Origin: Cryptomeria japonica
Taxonomy: Eukaryota; Streptophyta; Pinopsida; Cupressales; Cupressaceae
Direction: 5' to 3'
Assembly (NCBI RefSeq): GCF_030272615.1
Contig: NC_081414.1
Coordinates: 3,473,501-3,537,500 of the forward strand
Length of the DNA stretch: 64,000 bases
Positions 25,041 through 36,887 of this stretch are shown piece by piece. Below the pieces are notes generated by a model. It worked only from the letters and a program-made list of their open reading frames with translations. It was not told the DNA's origin and did no database searches. The translations under genes and the position numbers were made by a program. Each line of letters starts with the position of its first letter. Position 1 is the stretch's first letter.

Positions 25041-27206
25041 AGAAAACTACTTTTTCGGCCTCAAAATCATTTTTTTTATCCTACAGGTTTCGTCTGTACA
25101 GTCTCTGCGAAATATTGTACAAGCAGTTTCACTACATCGTACAACATTATATTGACGCCTGCAGTTTATCGTACGAAACAAGATTATATCCTGTAAATTG
25201 TCATACAAATCGGAATATGGACTCGTATGACATATTGATTCTGTTATATTATGTCGTTCTATATTGATTTATGACTCATATGACATACTGCTTATGCTAT
25301 CTTCTGTCGTTTTGTATTGATTTCTAACCCGTACGATAAAAGTGTTTTGTCGTTCCATTTTATGAGGATTGTCGTACGATTCTGTTTTCTGATAGATTAA
25401 AAAAACAGATTACTTTTCAGGGTTTTTCTTGAATTAAATTTTGATTGTGCTACCGCTGACCCTAAATTGTCTTCTGTCTGCTTGAGATTTTCACAGCCTA
25501 ACCAGTTTCTTGCAGGACGCTTGTCAAAGAATTTATCAATCAAACATACACCTGTCAAAGAATAAAAACAACATGACTACTGATACGTTGTTTTTGCAGG
25601 TTGCCTAAAGAGAGTCAACCAAACATCGTGCATTCTTTAAATTCATTTTCTTAGGCACTTAAATTGCTATCTGGTTAAAGAACAAATATGTCTTTTGTGT
25701 TTTCAGAAAAATCTAAGAGGTAGGAGAGTATGCTCTTGTCTTTTATAGACAATAAGAAATCTAGACCCTCGAAGCTTTTTCCAAGTTTTGAGATTTGTGT
25801 ACCTCTAGCGGGCCTATCACAGTGGGAAAAAGTAATCACCTTGTGAGAACGACCCAAGTGAGTACAACTGGACCTGAGCATTCCAACTCACTATAATAAA
25901 TAGGTCTCTGGTGATTAAAGTCTCAAAGGATGGGATTATTTGAGTTTTCTCTTTGAGATCTCTCATATTAAGCATTTTGTAGGGCCTCACGGTCCCAATC
26001 ACGTTTACGTGACTACAGCTTGTTCCGGTACCTTGTCGGGCTATAGGCCTCAATCATGCTTGCGTGACTTCAAGGGGTAATTTCAAACGGAATTCTTGAC
26101 TAAGAACTATATATTAGAAGCTACCTGATTCACCTCCGAAAGGTTGATAATCTTTGTGCAAGAGAGATAGTAACTCTCCCAAGACACTTGCCATATCGTG
26201 CCCCCATTAGCGTTTGGAGTTGGCTAATACGGCGTTGAGAATCCATTGCGTGAGACTCAGCGGTCGTATTCTGATTAGCTATTGGGTGTGTGCCTAGGTC
26301 AGCAAGCAAAGGTTTTCTTCTCTAAGCCAACTTCCATAGGGTTAGCGTGCTGCGATTGAATTATTATATATCTTGCGTGTTTTCTGTGTTTTCATCTCTG
26401 AAACTAAAAAATGAAATACTAAAATTGGAGAAAACAAATCAAACAAATCAACAACTCGGTGATAAAACTCTATCTGTGTCAAAGCTAGTCTATCATGGTA
26501 AAAAATTAGTCCATCTCAAAATTGATCATACTCAGTTGTCATACTCAGCCATTGGAAAACTCAGAATTTTTAGTCTCTGCTTTGTGAACAGTCGTACGAG
26601 TCTGGTAAATTGTCGTCCTGCCCCATATCCTGTGTCGTACGAGTTTACTAAATTGTCGTCCTAAGGTCAATCCTCTGTCGTACGAAACCCAACCAGTATG
26701 TCGTTCAAAGCTAAATCTTGTGTCGGACGAGACATAACTGAACAAAATTATTTGTCGTTCAAGACCTACCCATTTGTCGTACGATACTAGGCAGCAACTC
26801 GTATGAAATAGAACTGTCATTGTCCTAAACCTGTTATATTGTTGTACGATTTCAGAAATTTTGTCGTACGGGTCTCTGATTTTGCCAGTCTAGAACAGTC
26901 AAACTTGTCTAAAACAATCTACAACGAGCATAAAACTGGTCATCACCCTCTTGAGCATAAACAACCTTGATAGTGTACCCCTGTCGTTGCGTTGCACGAT
27001 TTTGTCGATCATCTCTCAGCTAGTTCAAACAAACACCTTATCAAACCTAAGTTAACTTGGATAACGTCTTACACAAGATAGATCATTCCTGAAACCAGAC
27101 CAGATCTTAAGTTACTTCTCTCAATCACTACGTTAAACAAACTACTAGCTACAATTTGATCTTGACTTATGCAACACATCTCGCTCTCGGTCTTGTCGAT
27201 TACAAA
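25041..27206 (+). other. Long leader (5' UTR) with TGTCGTACGA-type motifs
   Basis: About 2.2 kb between the primer binding site and gag without a supported protein. It holds two clusters of TCGTACGA-like 8-mers (perfect palindrome in the best copies): about 25130-25385 and about 26589-26875. In the second cluster TGTCGTACGA alternates with TGTCGTTC or TGTCGTCC every 20-35 bases. Lone variants occur elsewhere. CpG-containing words this dense are unusual against the surrounding CpG-poor DNA. Confidence 0.7.
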
Positions 27207-29124
27207 ATGCCTGTTCAAACCAAAAATTCTCGCAGCAAAAAGGACAAAGAAAAAGAAACGCCCTTTGTGTCAAAAGACAATCCATTCTTTGTGGAAGACC
27301 CCTTTTACAATAAACCGTCCTCGTCACAGATACTAGTTTACGACATACCAATCTTTGGTCAGCCCCTATCTCCCACCATGTCTGGGGAAAGACAAGTAAG
27401 AGAAGCTAATAAACAAGACACTCACGATGACTTTAGCAACCATGCCACTGACAATGATTCCTCATCCACTGAATCTGAGCTTCCTGAACCTCATGAAGTC
27501 GAAGTACATAGATGTCAGAATGATAAACAATTTCAAAAAATGATGAAGGTCATCATGGCTAGGGAAAAAGAAGACTATTTCCTAGAATTAGCAAAGCAAG
27601 TCGCCAAACTCCCTACTGGTTATAATGTGGAGGCCCTCGTCGCTAAAGAGGAAGAGACACCATGGGGAAAAATGAGAAAACAAATGCAAGCATTACAAAC
27701 TGCGGTCACAAGAATAGAAAACAAAGATAAAACCCCAAAACAATATTCTCTGGACATAATATGCCCATTCCCATTTGACAAAAACCTTTACATGTCTCCA
27801 TTTCCTTCACGAGTTGAGATCCCAAAATTTGACAAATATGATGGTACCTCAGATCCTCAAGATCATGTCAGAGAGTTTTGTGTCGCTTATATGGAGTTCA
27901 TGCACAATCAAACGTACCTCATGCGCCTTTTCCCAAGGAGTTTAGGGGGTTAAACAATGGAATGGTTCACAAGCCTACCCAAAGGGATAAAAACGTTTGA
28001 AGAACTAATCCAACTATTTTTACAACAATACTCATACAATATTTGTCACCCAGTCACTATGATAGAGCTTTGCAATACCAGACAAAAGACAGGAGAACCC
28101 TTTCTCACCTTCCTCCAACGATGGAGAAAGATGTTCTCTGAAACATTCACAGACTATCCCAGATCTTGAGAAAATGGATATCTTTGTCAACAACTTAGTC
28201 CCTAAATTGAAATACAGTGTCCAGATGTAAGTACACCCTTCTTTCAACAAAATGGTAGATAACGCCCTCAGAATGGAAGACGTGCTTATCAAAAAAGGAG
28301 ATATATCACTTTAGAAAGAAACATCGCAAGGTTCTAGCTCTAAAGAAAAGAGAAAATACTGGAAATATGGCAAAGATAGCAACAAGAACGTCGTTAATGA
28401 TGGAGTGGTAGATACTTTCCAAGCAAAAACAAAATCCACAATATTTAACTTGGCCAGTGGCACGCAAGCACTCAAGGCAGTTGAAACTACAACAGAGAAT
28501 CCCCCAAAGAAAACAAGAGAATGGTTTAAAGAAAAACACTGGCTTTCAAAGCCTAAGCGTAATTTTACTCCTCTAGATGAATCATATGAATCGGCTTTTA
28601 AAACTTTATTGGCAAATAATCTGATAACATTACCAGACAATTCTAGACCATATGACCCAGAAATTAGACCCAAATGGTGGAGAGAAAACGAATACTGTGA
28701 CTACCATCGGAACAAGGGACATAACATAAACCACTGCATGAAACTGCAACATGAAATCCAAGATCTCATTGACGCAGGCAAGATCGTTGTTGGAAATCAT
28801 GCAACTAATGTTGATCATAAAGCCTTTAAAGATCCCTTACCCACTTATGAACAAGGAGATTCCTCAAAATCCAAGGGAGGAGCTAGAGTCAATTATACTT
28901 ACACTAACAACAATAATGTGATCAACATGATTGAATCTGCTCAAGCTGAATATTGCAATGTGATCATAGTCCTAGACCACCAAAATCAAGCACAAGCTGC
29001 TAATGCCATGACTCGCGCTCAAAAGAAGATTACTCTCCCAGGAGCCAGTTCCTCAACTTTCGATCAAACAACATCAAACCTACCAAATAGACAAACAGAC
29101 ACAATCATGGCTAAATCAAAATAA
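27207..29124 (+). pseudogene. gag: Tat gag (broken)
   Basis: Capsid/nucleocapsid precursor of the element. The likely start is the ATG at 27207 (MPVQTKNSRSKKDKEK, a basic N terminus). The capsid-like region includes 'FPRSLGG', 'WFTSLPKGIKTFEELI' and 'FLTFLQRWRKMFSE', also found in the minus-strand copy (48306-49460). A stop at 27951-27953 and further breaks between 28167 and 28405 interrupt the frame. The C-terminal part (28405-29124) has a zinc-knuckle variant C-x2-H-x4-H-x4-C (CDYHRNKGHNINHC). The second ligand is His in both Tat copies here, so this is a lineage feature rather than decay. Gag ends TAA directly followed by ATG of pol. Confidence 0.85.
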
Positions 29125-31101
29125 ATGGCTTCATCGTCTTCTCCTGGTTATAGTATTGTCGAACAATTGAAGAGAACCAATGCTCAAATCTCCATTTTGG
29201 AACTGCTTAAGATCTCTTTTGCTCATAAAGAGGTCCTGGACAAGGCTCTACTTACCACCAGTGTCCCTAAAGATTTAGACATAGATCGGTTTCAATCTAT
29301 GGTGGGTCACCTAACTTCACCTTATTATCTCACTCTCTCTGAAGAAGATGATAACTCACTGAGTCACCCACATAACCAGCCATTACACATTGAAGCCATG
29401 ATCCATAAACACTGAGTTAAACGTGTTTTGATAGATGGAGGCACTGGGTTGAATATATGTGCATACAATCTACTAACACGGCTGGGATTTTCTGAAAATG
29501 TTATTGATCCAACAAAGAAGATAACAATCAAGGCTTATGATGAAGAAGAAAGAACTTCTAAGGGTCTGGTGCGATTATCGATTAGGGTAGGACCTATAGA
29601 AAGAGATGTCATTTTTCAAGTCCTGGATCTTCATCTTTCATACAACATCTTACTAAGCAGGCCATGGATTCATGAAATGAACGTAGTACCATCTACGTAT
29701 CATCAATGCCTGAAGTTTCCTTATAATGGAGTTGAAGTTAGGATTCCTGTTGATACAAGTTATACCTGTAATGCATTAACGCAGAGTGTTGATGCTTTTG
29801 TTCCTCATAATAGAGCAGCCTCCATAGTTGAAAGTTCAGAATCTTTGCTGAAAGATTTACAAAAGAAATTGAAAATCACAAACACTGGCATAGATGGATA
29901 CAAGATAAAGCCTATATTGTCACTAATGTCTCTTCCTCCATCACCAAGACAGTCGGGAAAACCGTCAGAGGTTATGAAGCCACAAATTTCAACTCCAAAA
30001 GTCATTTATGATGGCACCATCATACAGTCCTCTACTTCTCTTGCAGGTGAAATAGAAGGAGATGATGTTCTCAAATCACTTTTCAAAGAGGACAGTGCAA
30101 GCAAAGAAATACGCCATTATGAGATTTCTCCGACACAATATGGTCTAGGCTATAAGATGCTTCAGCGCATGGGATATTTAGGTACTGGTCCTCTTGGCAA
30201 ACGTCAAAAAGGTATTGAACCTATTCAATTACAAACTAAGTCTCTCAATGATAAAGCTGGACTGGGATATGATCCAAGAAAGCAGTCAGATCAGAAGCAC
30301 ATATCTCACCATCAACGTAAGTGGAAGAAAAAGGTACTACCTTTAACAACACAAGAACTTAATACTCAACAAACTCAGGAAGAGTATGATGATGAACAAA
30401 AAGAATTGCCCACCCAGAGAGAGGAAACAGATGGTAATCAAGTTCCAGTTATATCAGCTATAATACCACAAGAAGTAGAAGTCCCAGAGGATATGAGAGA
30501 TGAAGTATACAGAATCAGAGAATTGTTTGCACCACTAAAAGTTCTAGTCACATATACTGGCAGACAACAAGTAGATGATTCAGAAACTGATTCAAATGAG
30601 TATGAATGGGGTCCAGATCACATCTCATATACATCTACTACAGAAACCCTTGAAGAATCCAATGATATCACAGATGATACACAAGAGCTGATACGCCTCA
30701 GAATGCAAAAGGAAATAGAAGAAAACGGACTAAAAAGACAAGAAGACTATGAACCACAACTGGAGGAAGAAAGGACACAAGCTATTTCTTCACTTACCAA
30801 CCCTCCTAATGAGATAGGACAAATTAGGTACGGAACTACAAAAGAAGAATTAGAAGCTACAGAAACAGAACTAGTCATCAGTCCAGAGGAAGTTGAATGT
30901 AAGAGACGACAGGGATTAACAGAACTGTCAAAGTCATGTCCACAAGTGTGTCAAATACAAGCAATCAATAAACCAAATCACGAAGGAACTTGCAGCATCA
31001 AAGATGTGGGTGTTGATACTATATATACCTTTACTAAGCCACTTGAAGATGAGTCAGCAACTTCATCCTATGATTCTGATGACTCAGACAGGAGCTCTTA
31101 A
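29125..31101 (+). pseudogene. pol: Tat pol N-terminus: aspartic protease plus G-patch
   Basis: The in-frame ATG at 29125 follows the gag TAA with no gap. A TGA at 29413-29415 lies where the minus-strand copy has Arg (KRVLID context), consistent with CGA to TGA decay. Beyond it 557 codons stay open. The protease core starts LIDGGTGLNIC, the D-G-G form replacing the retroviral D-T/S-G, and continues to 'VLDLHLSYNILLSRPW'. A G-patch (YGLGYKMLQRMGYLGTG..LGK, about 30135-30230) follows. G-patches bind RNA and occur after the protease in some retroelements. The rest is an acidic, Glu/Gln-rich linker. The ORF is the longest in the window. Confidence 0.87.
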
Positions 31102-31246
31102 CAACAACTATTCAACAACGCATTATGACTACTCTGTCATGAATGATGAGATATTGTCTACTGTCACACCATGATATGTAGTCCATTCTGAAGTAGGTGA
31201 CGATGCTAGAAGTAGGTCGGTTGGGTTAGGTCCAATAAATTCCAAC

Positions 31247-31717
31247 ATGAATTTCGATAATCGTGTCGTAACTCTTCGTGGTCTCGAGACACATACACAA
31301 GGTAGTCTTCTGGAACTCGACTGGTCAGTCCGAAGCCATGATGATAGTACCGTGAACTCCATTGAGCCTGTTCCAACCTTATCCTTAATGCATCAGGAAT
31401 TGATTGATTGTACTCTTTATAACCAACCCTTGAATGTACCTACTTTTGCCAATGACTATACATTAGCCTATTATCTCAATGGAGTTGAACCCATGTACTC
31501 TTCCACCAGCGAACAGAATGAAAACATGACTGAAGTGGATATCAAGTATCTTAGTCGCAAAAACAAGAAAAATAAAAATAAAAGATCTGATGGCGAAAAC
31601 CATATTGTGGCGGTGTCAGAATCTAAAAAAGAGAAAATAAAGGACGTACCTAAAGGTGAAAACCTCTCTGAGGCGCTTGAAGGTGAGATACTTGATATTT
31701 TGCCAAGTCACTTCTAG
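31247..31717 (+). pseudogene. Tat pol linker between G-patch and RT
   Basis: An open 156-codon segment, hydrophilic, with a basic patch (KNKKNKNKR) and 'ENLSEALEGEILDILPSHF'. The corresponding stretch of the minus-strand element (44451-44735) has 'GENLFEAPKDQRFDILPSS', so this is a conserved but uncharacterised linker of pol. It is separated from the neighbouring segments by stops. Confidence 0.7.
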
Positions 31718-31732
31718 GAGAGATCTTCCATA

Positions 31733-33230
31733 TTGATCGAGCCAACTCAACCAGTGAACATTGGGAGTTCAGAGACACCACACATCATTCATTTAGCTCA
31801 ATCACTATCAGCAGAAGAGTTAAAAGATTTCAGCAACTTTTTTTTTAAAAAGAAGATCAACTTTGCATGGACATACTCAAATATGCCAGGGCTAGATCCT
31901 GATCTTATCATGCATCATCTCTCTAATACACCAGGAGTTAAACCAGTCAAGTAAAAACTCCGTAAGATGCATCCTCATGTGGCACTGCTAGTTAAAGCTG
32001 AACTAGAAAAATTGTTGAAAGCTAGATTTATCAGGGCTATAGACTACGCATAATGGATATCAAATATAGTACATGTATCAAAGGCGGACAAATCTATTAG
32101 AGTTTGCACAGACTTCAGGGATCTCAACAAAGCATGTCTGAAAGACGATTTTCCATTGCCCAACATTGACATGATAGTAGATATGACTACAGGATATGAG
32201 ATGTATTCATTAATGGATGGATTCTCTGGTTACAATCAGATCAAGATAGCACCTGAAGATCAAGAAAAGACAGCTTTCACATGTGCATGGGGAACCTTCT
32301 GCTGGAATGGTCTAAAGAACGCAGGAGCAACTTACCAAAGAGAAGTAAACACTATCTTCCATGATATGATGCATAAAAACATGGAAGATTATGTCGATGA
32401 CACCCTGGTAAAGACTATGAAGAGATCTACGCATATTCAAGAGCTAGGCCTCATACTAGATAGAATGATAAGATTCAAGCTTCGGTTAAATCCTAAAAAG
32501 TGTGCATTTGGAGTAACATCAGGAAAATTGCTTGGTTACATAATTTTAAAAAAAGGAATTGAGGTTGATCCTGAAAAGGTCCAAGCTATAATGGAAATGC
32601 CTCCGCCCAAGAACAGAAGTCAAATGAGAAGTTTATAGGGCCGTCTTCAATCAATAAGGCGTTTTATATCTCAGCTAGCAGACAAAGCTCAACCCTTCAC
32701 AAAGGTATCAAGAAAAGGGATTCAATACAACTGGGATAAAGATTGTGAACAACATTTACAACAAATCAAAAAATATCTTTCTAATCCACCAATATTAATG
32801 CCACCGATTCAAGGTAAGCCACTGATCCAGTACATATCAGCTACGGATACTTCACTGGGGGCACTTCTAGCACAACAGGATGACAATAAAAAGGAACGAG
32901 CTATTTATTACATCAGCAAAACATTGGTGTCATATGAAATGAACTACACTACAATAGAGAAAGCATGCTTAGCATTGGTCTTTGCATCACAAAAATTAAG
33001 GCACTATATGTTGGCACACTCTATTAAGTTGGTAGCTAAGATTGATCCCCTCAAATATATTCTCAGTAAAGCAATGCTTGCTGGAAGACTGGCTAAATGG
33101 GTCATGGTTCTTACTGAATTTGATATTGAATATGTGGAACGTACAACCATCAAAGGATAGGTTATTGCAGACCAACTTCTTGATGCTCCACTTGAAGACA
33201 GTCAACCTCTGCATATAGAATTCCCAGATG
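31733..33230 (+). pseudogene. pol: Tat reverse transcriptase and RNase H (inactive)
   Basis: Copies element RNA into cDNA. Motifs in order: MPGLDPDLIMHHL, 'CTDFRDLNKAC', 'LPNIDMIVDM', 'SLMDGFSGYNQIKIAPEDQ', then the catalytic EDYVDD (about 32385-32402), 'LNPKKCAFGV' and the RNase H (ISATDTSLGALLAQ, 'IYYISKTLV', 'ACLALVFASQKLRHYM'). Relative to the minus-strand copy, four codons of the conserved VMPFGLKNA block are missing (WN-GLKNAG). Stops at 31952-31954, 32636-32638 and 33158-33160 all replace Gln of the other copy. The YVDD itself is intact, but the protein is broken. Confidence 0.9.
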
Positions 33231-33238
33231 AATCAATC

Positions 33239-34189
33239 ATGCACCTTACTGAACAATCATGGAAGATGTTCTTTGATGGTTCTTTCACTCAACATGGTTC
33301 TGGTGCCGAAATACTTTTTATTACTGCTCAGAAATACTCAATTCTAAAAGCTTACAAGATTCTCTTCCCTTGCACAAACAACATTGCAGAATATGAAGCT
33401 TTGGTAAACAGGATCAAGCTGGCCATTGAGTGGAAGATAGTTGAATTACACATCTATGGATATTCTCAACTCATTATCAACCAAATCAATGATCTCTATC
33501 ATACAAGAGATGAGAAACTGATGCCTTATAAGAGAATGGTGGATGATGTCAAGAAATACTTTGCCTTTGTATCATTTCAGCAGATCCTCAGAACAACAAA
33601 TAGAGCAGCAGATGCAATGGCCACTTTGGCATCTATACCACAGCTACAAGAATCTAATTTTCACTTTGAATTCCTGGTGGAAGAGTTACATTATCCTGCC
33701 TATGATTCCCCAGAGTCCCAAATGGTCTGTTCTATTATTGGACATGACTCATCTCATTATAGCCACATTTATTCTTACCTACGTGACCAAGTTGTCCCTG
33801 CTAATCTTTCCCAAAATGAAAAAAGGAACCTAACCCAAAATGCATCACGGTATGTCATCATTGCTAACGACCTATTCAGACGAGGTTTATATAATACTTT
33901 TCTTAGATGTATAGAAACCAAGGAGTCCCAACGCGCATTCTCCGAGGTTCATGAAGGTGTTTGTGGATCCCATTCGAACGGTCTGACTTTAGCACGAAAA
34001 CTACTAAGGGCATGCTACTACTGGCCAGACATGGAGAAAGAAGCTATAAAATTTGCTAAAACCTGTGAAAAGTGTCAGTTGCATGGGCACCTTATACACG
34101 CTCCAACAAGGGATCTCATACCCTTTGTGACACACCGGCCCTTTCAACAGTGGGTGTTTGATCTAATTGGCCAAATATATCCTACATGA
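33239..34189 (+). pseudogene. pol: Tat archaeal-type RNase H and integrase N-terminus
   Basis: A second RNase H domain, the hallmark of the Tat lineage: first acidic residue in 'MFFDGSFTQHGSG', Glu in 'NNIAEYEAL', last Asp in 'AADAMATLA'. The third catalytic Asp, in GDSQLV of the minus-strand copy, is Tyr here (YGYSQLIINQ), which should abolish activity. The integrase HHCC zinc domain follows: His in 'VHEGVCGSHSNG', then 'CYYWPDM' and 'CEKCQLHG'. The core begins 'FQQWVFDLIGQI' with the first Asp of DDE. The frame ends at a TGA at 34187-34189. Confidence 0.88.
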
Positions 34190-35011
34190 TCTAACAGACA
34201 CAAATTTATTATCACTGCCACTGAGTACCTCACTAAGTGGGTAGAAGCAGTTCCGCTCATCAAGGCAACCGACAAACAAGTAGCTCTATTTATTCTTAAT
34301 TATATCATCTGCAAGTATGGTATACCTTCATCCATTATAATAGACAATGGAGGACAGTTTAAGAACAAAGATCTAGATGAACTCTGTGAGAAGTTTAAAA
34401 TCAAACAACACTGGTCCTCAGTATATTATCCTCAAGGTAATGGACAAGCAGAGGCATCTAACAAAAACCTATTGACTATCTTGCACAGAATGGTGAACAA
34501 ATCTGAGAAGGATTGGCATCTGCAGCTCAATCTTGCACTGTGGGCTTATAGAACAAGTGTTAGAACACCTACTGGGGCTACACCTTTTTTTCTGGTGTAT
34601 GGGTCCGAAGCAGTATTACCTATTGAAGTAGAAATACCATCTCTAAGAGTTTCCTTGCAAGGTCTTGTTACTGATGAAGACTATAGAATATCTAGATTGC
34701 AAGAGCTCGAATTGCCGGATGAGCGTCGGCAAGTGGCGTTTGATCATCTTAGAGTGTATCAAAAGAGAATGTCCAGAGGATATAACAAGAAGGTTCTACA
34801 TCAAGAATTTCAGGTTGGTGACCCAGTCCTGAGAGAAAATCCTAAAAATCAATAGTTTCGAGACAACAAAGGGAAGTTTGAACCTAACTGGCTGGGTCCT
34901 TATATCGTTACTACAGCTTTTGGCTCTGGTGCCTATCAACTCTCAACATCGGAAGGAGAACAGCTCCGCGAGCCAATCAACACCATCCATCTGAAGAAAT
35001 TCTTCACCTAA
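34190..35011 (+). pseudogene. pol: Tat integrase core and C-terminus
   Basis: Continues the integrase: 'ATEYLTKWVEAVPL', second catalytic Asp in 'IIIDNGGQF', Glu in 'YYPQGNGQAEASNK', then 'LNLALWAYRTSVRTP' and the C-terminal 'GDPVLRENP'. After a stop at 34853-34855 come 'WLGPYIVT' and 'INTIHLKKFFT' with the final TAA near 35011. The minus-strand element has the same C-terminus at 41150-41341. It catalyses insertion of cDNA in intact relatives. Confidence 0.88.
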
Positions 35012-35047
35012 TATTCTTTTCTCCTGCAACTTATACAGCGAAAAAGT

Positions 35048-35310
35048 CTTGAAAAAATCCTAAAAATCAGAAAAAGTCCTGAAAAAAATCCTAAAAATCA
35101 GAAAAAGTCCTGAAGAAATCCTAAAAATAAAAAGAAGTCCTGAAAAAATCCTAAAAATCAGAAAAAGTCCTGAAAAAAAAAGAAAAAAAGAAAAAAAGGG
35201 AAAAAAGAAAGAAAATGCCTTGGTGAAAACCTGGTAAACAGGCACCTTGGTAAAAATAAATAAATGAATCTCTGTCAAGCAGGTGAAAACCTGGTAAACA
35301 GGCACCTCTT
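35048..35310 (+). repeat. Post-pol minisatellites
   Basis: About four units of 'aaatcctaaaaatcagaaaa' plus 'agtcctgaaaa' (roughly 30 bp, 35048-35180). After an A/G-rich run comes a two-copy 'ggtgaaaacctggtaaacag' repeat (35222-35250 and 35281-35309). They lie immediately after the integrase stop. Confidence 0.85.
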
Positions 35311-36860
35311 GTACTCAAGCGCTCCATCTATCAACGCAACGTTGACATTCCCACTTTCATGCATCTTTGCTTTCGCTTGTACACATTTCAGTCACTTTTG
35401 TGACATCCTAGTTCGTTGGAACCCTCATGGCCTGAAACCGATCATTGTCATAGTCTTAGGTTAATCGACAAGAGCATATTACTTGTCCTAAGCAGTATCA
35501 ACCAAGTCAACCTTACGTCAGTGAAACCTGGTCGTCCACTCCGAGTCGGTTATCTGTCTCCTGACTACTAAAGAGTTTTATCACTGAGTAAACAAGCAAA
35601 ACAACATAAAGGAAAACAATCACTAAACTGTTTGAGCTATGAATGAAAATTTTCTTTGTGTGTTGTCTTTTAATTGGTTTTTGATTAGTATCCCTCTGAG
35701 TAACTCGAGGAAGTCTATCTTGACTAAGAGGAGCAAGGTTTGGGGGCATGATATCTTTTTTGTTTTCTGCTTGAAGGAATGATCCCAATGATCTAGAAAC
35801 ATCTAAATTAGTTGGGTGTCTGTGATAAGAGCCTTCACATCAAGGTGAAATCACCTCACATACCTCGACTCCGCTTATTTGAATGCTACAGGGAGGTTCC
35901 CATCATTTCTTTGTCTATTTTGAGGGAATTTCTTTATTGTACAATCCAAGTCCATGCGTAATTTGTCCAAGGATATGAATAGAAAAAGGGTCATTGCGAA
36001 CAAGACAATTAATATTGCACATGAAAAGCAAGGAACTCTAATTTGTCTGTTATAATTGTTAAACGCTCAATGATGAAAATTAAGCTGTTCAAATCCAGTG
36101 ACTAGGTTTAGGTTGCATTTTTCATATCATTTTGCATTTCATTATGCATCTTGTGAATTTAGAGTGATTTCGGTATGGTAACAATGATCTCCTTATTTTC
36201 TAAATGAGAGTTGGAGCTTCATCATTTCTTAGCAAAATGGTCTCTTTTCATCATTTCTCCGATCGAGTACTTGTGTTTTGAGATGTTAGCTGCATCCATA
36301 AGCATTTTATATAGATTCATTCATTCATTATCACTTATTTGCATTCATCTTATTGCACAAAAAAATGAAAAAATTGCATTACTAGACACTCATTTTCATT
36401 CATTTTATTTGCATATGAAAAGAAACAAAAATAGACATCCATATTCATTTGCATTCATACATTCATGCTGAAAAGAAATGCATACATATAGAATAAAGCA
36501 TATAAAGACATCTCATAAACGAATCAACACAAGTATGATGAAGTCAAATCGGATCTCGTATATATATCATGTCAAATATAAGAGTACAACATGATGTCGA
36601 ATGACATATACAAACTCCCATCAGAGCAAGAATCGTATAGGCTACAAAAAATGGGTGTGTCTACACAAAAAAATATTTGAACTACAAAAAGAAATAATCT
36701 AGCTCGCACTCTCTCCCTCATCGCCTGGTAGAGGAGGAGCCTAATGCCCAGGATCCTGTCGAGGCACCCGAGCTCCCTCTAACCGTGCCATATACTGTGA
36801 GTAGGGTATCACCTGCTGAGCAACAGGAACTGCGACACTATATGCGGCCACATAATAAGT
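35311..36860. other. Tat 3' region, no sense-strand gene
   Basis: No supported sense ORF. It contains a stretch rich in 'cattcat'-type words around 36300-36470. It sits between pol and the antisense plant-mobile-domain ORF and is probably 3' untranslated sequence of both. Confidence 0.5.
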
Positions 36861-36887
36861 TGCCCTACTACTCTGGTGGAGGACCTC

